NCBI RefSeq assembly: GCF_003730275.1 | Contig: NZ_QTTA01000016.1 | Coordinates: 96,001-160,000 of the forward strand | Direction: 5' to 3' | Source: Brevundimonas halotolerans | GTDB lineage: Bacteria > Pseudomonadota > Alphaproteobacteria > Caulobacterales > Caulobacteraceae | DNA length: 64,000 bases | Shown: one piece after another, positions 54,278 to 64,000 of the stretch | Numbering within the stretch: position 1 is the stretch's first letter | Layout: each line of letters begins with the position of its first letter | The notes under the pieces: model-generated | Told to the model about the DNA's origin: nothing | The model's input: only the letters and a program-made list of their open reading frames with translations | The model's database searches: none | Program-made: the position numbers and the translations under genes

Positions 54278-55330
54278 TCAGGCCGCCTTTGACCAGTCCA
54301 GCACGACCTTGCCGGATTTTCCAGACTTCATGACCTCGAAGCCCTCGCGATAGTCGGCATAGTTCAGCTGGTGGGTGATGAGCGGCTCAAGGTCCAGACC
54401 GGCTTTCAGCAGGCCCAGCATCTTGCGCCAGGTGGTGAACATCTCGCGGCCATAGACGCCCTTGATGGTCAGGGCCTTGAGGATGATGGCGCCCCAGTCG
54501 GTCTCCATCGGCTTGGACGGAATGCCCAGCAGGGCCAGACCGCCGCCCATGATCAGGGTGTCGACGCACTGTTTGAAGGCGATGGGCGAGCCGGACATTT
54601 CCAGCGCCACGTCAAAGCCGACCTTCATGCCCAGCTCGGGGATAACGTCGTGCAGGTCCTCGTTGAGCGTGTTCACGGTGCGGACGCCCGGCGCGACCTT
54701 CTGCGCCAGTTCGAGGCGGAAGTCGTTGATGTCGGTCAGGACGACGGTGCGCGCGCCGGCGTGGCGGGCGACGGCGGCGGCCATGATGCCGATGGGCCCC
54801 GCGCCGGTGACCAGCACATCCTCGCCCAGCAGGTCGAACTGCTGCGCCGTGTGCACGGCATTGCCGAACGGATCGAGGATCGAGCCGATGGCATAGGGGA
54901 CGTCATCCGGCAGCTCGATGACGTTGAAGGCCGGGGCCACGACGAACTCGGCAAAGGCGCCCTGACGGTTGACGCCAATGCCCCGGGTGGCGGGGTCGAG
55001 GTGGAAATGGCCCGCGCGGGCCGCCTCGGAGTTGAGGTCGATGACGTGGCCCTCGGCCGAGACGCGCTGGCCGATCTTGAGCGGACGATCCACATCCTTG
55101 CCGACGAAGACGATCTCGCCCGAGAACTCGTGGCCGGTGATCATCGGGACGGGCACATTCTTTTGCGACCACTCGTCCCAGTTCCAGATGTGGATGTCGG
55201 TGCCGCAGACGGCGGTCTTGTGGACCTTGATCAGCACATCCTCGGGCCCGGCCTGGGGGATGGGGGCGTCGATCAGTTCCAGCCCCTCGGCGGGCTTCAT
55301 CTTGGCCAGGGCCTTCATGGTGTCGGTCAT
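54278..55330 (-). CDS. tdh: L-threonine 3-dehydrogenase
   Basis: A 350-residue zinc-dependent dehydrogenase that oxidises threonine to 2-amino-3-ketobutyrate. Catalytic zinc ligands Cys42 (AVCGTDIHIWNWDEW), His67 and Glu68 (GHEFSG) are intact, and VLVTGAGPIGIMAAAVARH is the NAD site. The lobe that in E. coli carries four structural-zinc cysteines (residues 93-107) has none here, reading EGHVIDLNSEAARAGHFHL. The ATG overlaps the kbl stop (ATGA). The product passes to Kbl. Confidence 0.95.
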   Translation of the reverse strand: MTDTMKALAKMKPAEGLELIDAPIPQAGPEDVLIKVHKTAVCGTDIHIWNWDEWSQKNVPVPMITGHEFSGEIVFVGKDVDRPLKIGQRVSAEGHVIDLNSEAARAGHFHLDPATRGIGVNRQGAFAEFVVAPAFNVIELPDDVPYAIGSILDPFGNAVHTAQQFDLLGEDVLVTGAGPIGIMAAAVARHAGARTVVLTDINDFRLELAQKVAPGVRTVNTLNEDLHDVIPELGMKVGFDVALEMSGSPIAFKQCVDTLIMGGGLALLGIPSKPMETDWGAIILKALTIKGVYGREMFTTWRKMLGLLKAGLDLEPLITHQLNYADYREGFEVMKSGKSGKVVLDWSKAA

Positions 55331-56517
55331 TTGATCACTCCCAATTCCTTGCCGGCGGTTTTGAACGCCGCAACCACCAGATCGATCTGGTCGAAGGTGT
55401 GGGCGGCCGACATCTGGGTCCGGATGCGGGCGGCGCCGCGCGGCACCACCGGGAAGCTGAAGCCGATGACATAGACGCCCAGCTCCAGCATGCGGGCGGC
55501 CATGTCCTGGGCAAGGCGCGCATCGCCCAGCATCACCGGAATGATCGGATGTTCGCCCGGCAGCAGGTCGAACCCGGCCTCGGTCATGGCCGCGCGATAG
55601 CGGGCGGCGTTGGCGAACAGCTGTTGGCGCAGGGCGTCGCCCTCGTCCCCCGCCGCGATGCGGATGGCCTCGAGCGAGGAGCCGCAGACGGCGGGGCTGA
55701 GCGCGTTCGAGAACAGATAGGGCCGGGCCCGCTGCTTCAGCAGGGCTACCACCGGGGAGGTCGCGCAGATGAAGCCACCCATGGCCCCGCCCAGCGCCTT
55801 GCCAAAGGTGCCGGTGACGAAGTCGACCTCGACCCCGCAATGGGCATAGGAGCCCCGCCCCTTGTCGCCCATGAAGCCGGTCGCGTGACAGTCATCGACC
55901 ATGATCAGGGCGTCGTATGTGTCGGCGAGCGCCCGGATCTCGGCCAGTTTGGCGACATAGCCATCCATGGAGAAGGCGCCATCGGTGGCAATGATGATGT
56001 CGCGCGCGCCGTCGGCCCGGGCCTGCTTCAGCTGGGCCTCAAGGTCGTCCATGTCAGAGTTGGCAAAGCGGTAGCGTTTGGCCTTGCACAGGCGCACGCC
56101 GTCGATGATCGAGGCGTGGTTCAGGCTGTCGGAGACGATCGCGTCCTCGGCCCCGAAGAGAGGCTCGAAGATGCCACCATTGGCGTCGAAGGCCGCGGCG
56201 AACAGGATGGTGTCCTCAAAGCCGAGGTAGTCGGCGATGGCGCGCTCCAGCTCCTTGTGGATCTCCAGCGTGCCGCAGATGAAGCGGACCGAGGCCGTGC
56301 CCGCGCCCCAGCGTTCCTGCGCCTTGATGCCCGCCTGGACCACGCGCTCGTCCCCGGCCAGACCCAGATAGTTGTTGGCGCAGAAGTTCAGCACCTTCTG
56401 GCCCGCCACCTCGATCACCGGCCCCTGTCGCGAGGCGATGACCCTTTCGGGCTTGGTCAGGCCCTGGGCGTCGATGTCGGCCAGTTCGGCGGCGATGCGG
56501 TCGTGGAATGTCGTCAT
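55327..56517 (-). CDS. kbl: 2-amino-3-ketobutyrate CoA ligase (glycine C-acetyltransferase)
   Basis: A 396-residue PLP enzyme that splits the Tdh product into glycine and acetyl-CoA. The PLP lysine is in FVTGTFGKALGGAMGGF; substrate motifs NFCANNYLGLAGD, DDCHATGFMGDKGRG and FAAAFDANGG are in place. It is upstream of tdh with translational overlap. The glycine made can feed the riboswitch-controlled gcv operon. Confidence 0.97.
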   Translation of the reverse strand: MTTFHDRIAAELADIDAQGLTKPERVIASRQGPVIEVAGQKVLNFCANNYLGLAGDERVVQAGIKAQERWGAGTASVRFICGTLEIHKELERAIADYLGFEDTILFAAAFDANGGIFEPLFGAEDAIVSDSLNHASIIDGVRLCKAKRYRFANSDMDDLEAQLKQARADGARDIIIATDGAFSMDGYVAKLAEIRALADTYDALIMVDDCHATGFMGDKGRGSYAHCGVEVDFVTGTFGKALGGAMGGFICATSPVVALLKQRARPYLFSNALSPAVCGSSLEAIRIAAGDEGDALRQQLFANAARYRAAMTEAGFDLLPGEHPIIPVMLGDARLAQDMAARMLELGVYVIGFSFPVVPRGAARIRTQMSAAHTFDQIDLVVAAFKTAGKELGVIK

Positions 56518-56580
56518 GGGCGCTCCGCTAGACGGTTTTGAAGGCCGTATAAAGCCCCGCCCGATGTCACAGCTTCGGCA

Positions 56581-57465
56581 TCAGGTCCCGGCAGACACAT
56601 CCTGGGTGGCGCGCACAGGCCCGACCTTGATCCGGCCGCCGCATACGGTCATCTCAGTGGCCTGCGTCAGGGGCGCCGTGTCGCCAGGCGCCGTGACCCT
56701 GAGGCCTTCGGTGACCGGACAGCGCGTCTCGCCCTCGCTCTCATGGGGAACGACATTCCAGCCGACATCGAAATACGCCTTGGCGCCGGCGGTCAGTTCG
56801 ACGGGATGCGGTGGCTCAGCCGGATCGCCCTGCATCCAGGGGTCGGCACGCACATCGACGACGGGGCGACCCTCCTGGTCCATCAGGGTCACGCCCGGGT
56901 AGCCGGTGAGACTGCAGGTTTCGGTCCCGGCATTGCGGAGCGACAGCACCAGGCCGCGATTGCCCGCGCCGGCGTCCGAGTTCTCGATCTCAAGGGCCAA
57001 TTGCGGACCGGCGCAGGCCGGAGCCCTGGCCATGGACTGTGGATTGCTGGCGGGGGTGAGAGGCTGGCCCTTGCGGACACAGCGTTCCAGCTCGACGCCC
57101 TGGGGCTTGCCTTCGGCGTCCAGACGGCTGAGTCGGCCCTCCTCGCGCCCGTCGCGGGTCGCCGACCACCATTCCAGAGTCTCGCCGGCGTAGCGGGCGC
57201 CGCTGCCGGAGGTCACGGGGCGCAGGCGATACGACTTGCCCTCATAGGTCAGGCCCGCGGTGCGGTCCTTGCCATAGACAACCGACAGGCTCTCGCCGCT
57301 TTCACAGTCATAGGCGATGGCCACGCCGCTGATCGGGGCCTCATCGGGCGCGGGCGCCTCGACCGGATCGGGCGGATCGCGCTGCTCCTGCGAACAGGCC
57401 GCCACCAGCGTCAGGCTGCAGACCGCGCCCCACAGTCGCGCATTCCGGTTCATCCGCATGATCAT
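56581..57465 (-). CDS. Lipoprotein with MliC-like and DUF4232-like domains
   Basis: A 294-residue lipoprotein (LTLVAACSQ lipobox). Residues about 45-120 resemble MliC, the membrane-bound inhibitor of C-type lysozyme (IAYDCESGESLSVVYG, AGLTYEGKSYRL, YAGETLEWWSATRDG). Residues about 145-290 resemble DUF4232 (ALEIENSDAGAGNRGLVLSLRNAG, CSLTGYPGVTLMDQEG). The MliC domain would block host lysozyme at the cell surface; the second domain has no known role. Start ATG at 57465 has GAGAGGG eight bases upstream. Confidence 0.78.
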   Translation of the reverse strand: MIMRMNRNARLWGAVCSLTLVAACSQEQRDPPDPVEAPAPDEAPISGVAIAYDCESGESLSVVYGKDRTAGLTYEGKSYRLRPVTSGSGARYAGETLEWWSATRDGREEGRLSRLDAEGKPQGVELERCVRKGQPLTPASNPQSMARAPACAGPQLALEIENSDAGAGNRGLVLSLRNAGTETCSLTGYPGVTLMDQEGRPVVDVRADPWMQGDPAEPPHPVELTAGAKAYFDVGWNVVPHESEGETRCPVTEGLRVTAPGDTAPLTQATEMTVCGGRIKVGPVRATQDVSAGT

Positions 57466-57545
57466 GACATCGACCCTCTCGTTCCAGCGTCACTATAGCG
57501 CATCGGAACGCTTTGCGGTTTCCGCAATCGGACCCGCGATGTTGT

Positions 57546-57566
57546 TGCGAAACATTATCAGTCGCG
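57546..57566 (+). promoter_or_regulatory. Fur-box-like operator for the iron(III) ABC operon
   Basis: TGCGAAACATTATCAGTCGC plus G matches the Fur dyad TGCGAATGATTATCATTTGC plus A at about 16 of 21 positions. It ends about 30 bases before the ATG at 57598, within the expected promoter of the substrate-binding gene. Scored by eye. Confidence 0.6.
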
Positions 57567-57597
57567 TTAGGACGGCAGCACATTTCAGGAGAGTTCG

Positions 57598-58674
57598 ATG
57601 ACGAAGCCCTTCGCCTCTGTCCGCGCCCTGGCCGGCGCCTTTGCCCTTGGCCTGCTGGTCGCCGCCTGCGGCCAGCCCGAATCCGAGACCAAGACAGCGG
57701 ACACCGCGCCGCCCGCCGATGCCGGCGTGGTCAATCTGTATACCGCCCGCCACTATGACAGCGATCTGCGGCTCTATGAGCGCTTCACCGAGCTGACCGG
57801 CATTCGCGTCAACCGGATCGAGGGCAATCCCGACACCCTGATCGCCCGCATGCAGTCCGAGGGCGAGGCCAGCCCCGCCGATGTGTTCGTGGCCGCCGAT
57901 GCCGGGGCCCTGTGGCGCGTGCAGGACGCCGGCCTGTTCCAGCCTGCCAACTCGACCATGCTGCAGGAGGCGATCCCGGCCAATCTGCGCGAGCCGGGCG
58001 GGCACTGGTACGGCTTCAGCCGCCGGGCGCGCATCGTCGCCTATGACGCGGCCAAGGTGCGCCCCGAGGAGGTCGACACCTATGAGGAGCTGGCCTCGCC
58101 CCGCTTCCGCGGCAAGCTGTGCGTCCGCTCATCCGACAGCGTCTACAACCTGTCGCTGGTCGGTGCCCTGATCGAGGTCTGGGGTGAAGCCAAGACCCGC
58201 GCGTGGGTCGAGGGCATTGTCGCCAACATGGCCCGTCAGCCCGAGGGCGGCGACCGCGACCAGATCCGGGCCGTGGGCGCGGGCATCTGTGAAGTCGCCA
58301 TCACCAACAGCTACTACTACATCCGGCTGGCGTCAGGCGAGGACGCGGGCGACCGCGAGATCACCGAACGGGTCAAGCTGGCCTTCCCGTCGCTGGACGG
58401 ACGCGGGGCCCATGTGAACATCTCGGGCGGTGGGGTCGCGGCCAATGCGCCGAACTTCGACAATGCGGTCAAGCTGCTGGAATTCCTGGCATCGCCTGAG
58501 GCCCAGTCGCTGGTCGCCGAATACAACAATGAATACCCGGCCAGCCCCTCGGTGACGGTGCCCGCCCCGGTCAGCGCCTATGCGCCGTTTGAGGCCCATC
58601 CGATGTCGGTCGCCCGCTATGGTCCGCGTCAGGCGGCGGCCCAGGCGATGATGAGCCAGGCAGGCTGGCGATAG
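57598..58674 (+). CDS. Iron(III) ABC transporter substrate-binding protein
   Basis: A 358-residue periplasmic binding protein anchored as a lipoprotein (LLVAACGQ). It matches the FbpA/FutA group: VVNLYTARHYDSDLRLYERF at the N-terminus, DVFVAADAGALWRVQDAG, and the Tyr-rich TNSYYYIRLASGED, where consecutive tyrosines bind ferric iron. The first gene of a three-gene ferric transport operon; a Fur-like site lies upstream. Confidence 0.92.
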   Translation: MTKPFASVRALAGAFALGLLVAACGQPESETKTADTAPPADAGVVNLYTARHYDSDLRLYERFTELTGIRVNRIEGNPDTLIARMQSEGEASPADVFVAADAGALWRVQDAGLFQPANSTMLQEAIPANLREPGGHWYGFSRRARIVAYDAAKVRPEEVDTYEELASPRFRGKLCVRSSDSVYNLSLVGALIEVWGEAKTRAWVEGIVANMARQPEGGDRDQIRAVGAGICEVAITNSYYYIRLASGEDAGDREITERVKLAFPSLDGRGAHVNISGGGVAANAPNFDNAVKLLEFLASPEAQSLVAEYNNEYPASPSVTVPAPVSAYAPFEAHPMSVARYGPRQAAAQAMMSQAGWR

Positions 58675-58736
58675 GCCCGACCCCTGCCTCGACGACGCTG
58701 AAGGCCCGCTCCGGCATCCGGGGCGGGCTTTCGCCA

Positions 58737-60280
58737 TTGGTCTGGATGGGACTGGGCGCAGCGCTGGTCGCCATCCTGCCCCTGATCGGGGTGGTGGCGA
58801 CGGCGCTGGGCGACGGTCAGGCGGACATCGCCCTGTCGGACCTGTCCCGCTATGCCCTGACCTCGGTCGCCCTGTCGGCGCAGGTCGCGGTGCTGACGGC
58901 GGTCCTTGGCGTGACGGCAGCCTGGCTGGTGGTCGGGCATGACTTTCCGGGCCGACGCTGGCTCAGCTGGGCGCTGGCCCTGCCGCTGGCGGCGCCGGCC
59001 TTCGCCCTGGCCTATGGCTATGCCGACCTTTTCGATGCGGCGGGCGACCTGCGCATATGGATGCGGGGCACGCTGGGCGTCGACATGCCGTTCGAGATGC
59101 GCAGCCTCGGCGGGGCCGGCCTGATCCTGTCGCTGGCTTTTTATCCATATGTCTATCTGGCCATGCGGGCGGCGCTGTTGAACCAGTCGTCGCAGGCGAT
59201 CGAGGCCGCGCGGATGCTGGGGGCCTCGCCGGCCCGGGCCTTCTTTCAGGTGGCGCTGCCGATGGCGCGCCCGGCACTGGCGGCAGGTGTCGCCCTGGCC
59301 GTCATGGAGACGCTGGCGGACTATGGCGCGGTGCAGTTTCTGGGCGTCCAGACCCTGACCACCGGCGTGGTCCGGGCCTGGTTCGTGTTCGGCTCGGTCG
59401 AGGCGGCGGCGCGGATCGCCCTGCCGCTGCTGGCCTTTGCCGCCGTGCTGATGTGGATCGAGAGGATGGGCCGGTCCGGTGCTGATCACGACAGCGGACG
59501 CGGGCGCTGGCGGCCCCTGACCCTGCAGCCGCTGCCCCCGGTCAAGGCTGCGCTGGCGACCGGTTTCTGTCTGATGCTGGTCGGGCTGGGCCTTGTCCTG
59601 CCGCTGGGCTGGATGGCGCACACCATGATCGACATCACGCCCGAATGGCCGAGGCTGATCGCCGCCGCGCGGCACAGTGTCGGACTGGCGGTGATCGCCG
59701 CACTGGTGACGGTCGCGCTTGCGGCCCTGCTGGCGCTGGGGTCGACGCGGCATCCGCTGGCCGCGCGCATCGCCAGCCTCGGCTATGCGACGCCGGGGGC
59801 GGTCATGGCCATCGGCCTGCTGATCCCCGCCGCCGTGCTATGGCGGCTGGTGCCCGGATCGGTCGGCGGCTTCGGAATGGGGATCGCCCTGCTGATCTAT
59901 GCCTATGCCGCCCGGCTGATGGCCGCCGCCTTCGAGCCCATCGAAGCGGGGCTGACCCGCGTCACGCCGTCGGTCGTGCAGGCTTCCCGCATGCTGGGCC
60001 GCTCCGAGACGGGCACCGCATGGGCGATTCAGCTGCCGCTGGCGCGCGGGGCCCTGTTTACGGCGGCACTCGTCGTGTTCGTCGATGTGATGAAGGAACT
60101 GCCCGCCACCCTGATGCTGCGCCCGTTCAACGTCGATACGCTGGCCGTGATGGCCGACAACTATGCGCGGGATGAGCGGCTGGCCAATGCCGGCTGGCCG
60201 ACCCTGTTGCTTGTTCTGCTGGCCCTGCCCGCCGTGCTGTGGTTGACCCGCAAGATCAGCACCTCGCGCCCCGGAGAGCC

Positions 60281-60284
<4 letters not shown>
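58737..60284 (+). CDS. Iron(III) ABC transporter permease (FbpB-type)
   Basis: A two-domain permease of about 515 residues with some twelve hydrophobic segments. Two EAA-type motifs mark the contact loops for the ATPase: AIEAARMLGASPARAF and VVQASRMLGRSETGTAW. The start is uncertain. TTG at 58737 and ATG at 58746 are both plausible, while the frame stays open upstream to overlap the previous gene, where only CTG starts exist. It overlaps fbpC by four bases. Confidence 0.9.
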
Positions 60285-61318
<1,034 letters not shown>

Positions 61319-61350
61319 GGCCGACGCCGGCTCGACGCAGTCCGCAAACG

Positions 61351-61380
61351 AAAAACGCCGCCCGGCGGAACCGGGCGGCG
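61351..61380 (-). terminator. Terminator of the rRNA operon
   Basis: CGCCGCCCGG and CCGGGCGGCG pair perfectly around CGGAA, with five T residues next to it on the minus strand (61351-61355). It ends the 23S-5S-tRNA-fMet transcript and can also help end the converging iron operon. Confidence 0.9.
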
Positions 61381-61388
61381 TGTAATCT

Positions 61389-61465
<77 letters not shown>

Positions 61466-61568
61466 TCAAAGATGGAAAGGAGAATGTGAAGGAAGAAAAG
61501 GTTCGAGACATGTCCCCGAGGCACAAGTGGCTTCAGGCGACATCGTTTTAATCCCTATCTGACTGGTA

Positions 61569-61686
61569 GACCCGGCAGCGACCTACTCTCCCGCGCCTTA
61601 AGACGAAGTACCATCGGCTCTGGAGGGCTTAACGACCGAGTTCGGAATGGGATCGGGTGGGGAACCTCCGACATAGCCACCGGGTC
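61569..61686 (-). rRNA. rrf: 5S ribosomal RNA
   Basis: On the minus strand the 5' end TGACCCGGTGGCTATGTCGG pairs with the 3' end GCTGCCGGGTC to form helix I. The internal CCGAACTCGGTCGTTAAG loop-B/C sequence is typical of 5S rRNA. About 118 bases, downstream of 23S and upstream of tRNA-fMet. Edges are within a few bases. Confidence 0.95.
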
Positions 61687-61764
61687 AACCAGGCAGATAG
61701 GGGATTAAATGAGAAGACATCGTCGCGATTATTATCGGCAAGTAAAACCGAATGAGTTTTGCTG

Positions 61765-64000
<2,236 letters not shown>

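Overview
The window is a high-GC chromosomal segment from an alphaproteobacterium, almost certainly of the order Caulobacterales (Brevundimonas-like). The evidence is a SpmX-type stalked-pole protein behind a sigma-54 promoter, a GapR nucleoid protein, an atpI-B-E-b'-b ATP synthase Fo operon, a petABC bc1 operon, and a tandem glycine riboswitch ahead of gcvT-H-PA-PB. Genus is an inference from gene content and protein style; no database comparison was made. I see no prophage, insertion sequence, CRISPR array or defence island. It reads as ordinary core chromosome ending in an rRNA operon.

Layout. 0-5.4 kb: lipB (cut by the window edge), a small FliN/SpoA-domain protein, tRNA-Leu(GAG), mgtE, spmX, isovaleryl-CoA dehydrogenase and two small proteins. 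5.4-6.15 kb: non-coding, palindromic repeats. 6.15-7.1 kb (minus): a conserved-looking gene with no ATG/GTG/TTG start, gapR and rpmJ. 7.3-14.4 kb: lytic transglycosylase, lspA, a DUF3035 lipoprotein, ispH, a secreted protein, argS and adenine deaminase. 14.5-19.8 kb: a secreted protein, the glycine riboswitch and the glycine cleavage operon. 19.8-21.3 kb: a short-chain dehydrogenase and a membrane protein. 21.4-24.1 kb (minus): ATP synthase Fo operon. 24.2-27 kb (minus): recN and bamD. 27.2-30.9 kb: prs, a proline-tract lipoprotein, rplY and pth. 30.9-34 kb (minus): two tandem DUF4139 proteins. 34.1-39.5 kb: a PCu(A)C copper chaperone, ychF, a small lipoprotein, then a TonB-dependent receptor plus DUF6607 protein with Fur-like sites. 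39.6-43 kb: a SAM-I riboswitch controlling metX-metB-hom. 42.9-46.3 kb (minus): two tandem M28 peptidases. 46.3-47.2 kb: non-coding, highly structured. 47.2-49.9 kb (minus): petA-petB-petC. 50-54.2 kb: trmL, hemF, a glutamine amidotransferase, an ABM protein, rlmJ and a secreted protein, with palindromic repeats between some of them. 54.3-56.5 kb (minus): kbl-tdh. 56.6-57.5 kb: an MliC-DUF4232 lipoprotein. 57.5-61.3 kb: an iron(III) ABC transporter behind a Fur-like site. 61.3-64 kb (minus): the end of an rRNA operon (23S, 5S, tRNA-fMet, terminator).

How the genes fit together. Kbl and Tdh turn threonine into glycine and acetyl-CoA. The glycine-sensing gcv operon then turns glycine into one-carbon units, CO2 and ammonia. 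The SAM riboswitch closes a feedback loop on methionine synthesis from homoserine. Three Fur-like sites tie the TonB receptor, the DUF6607 protein and the iron(III) ABC transporter into one iron regulon; hemF and the bc1 genes nearby use the resulting heme and iron.

The items most worth a second look are the sigma-54 site driving spmX and its lysozyme site lacking the usual threonine, the start-less ORF coupled to gapR through a CTGA overlap, a terminator-like hairpin in the rpmJ leader, a threonine dehydrogenase lacking the structural-zinc cysteines, an initiator tRNA with a C discriminator, and a structured 46.4-46.8 kb region that may encode an RNA. I did not find a convincing wholly new system.
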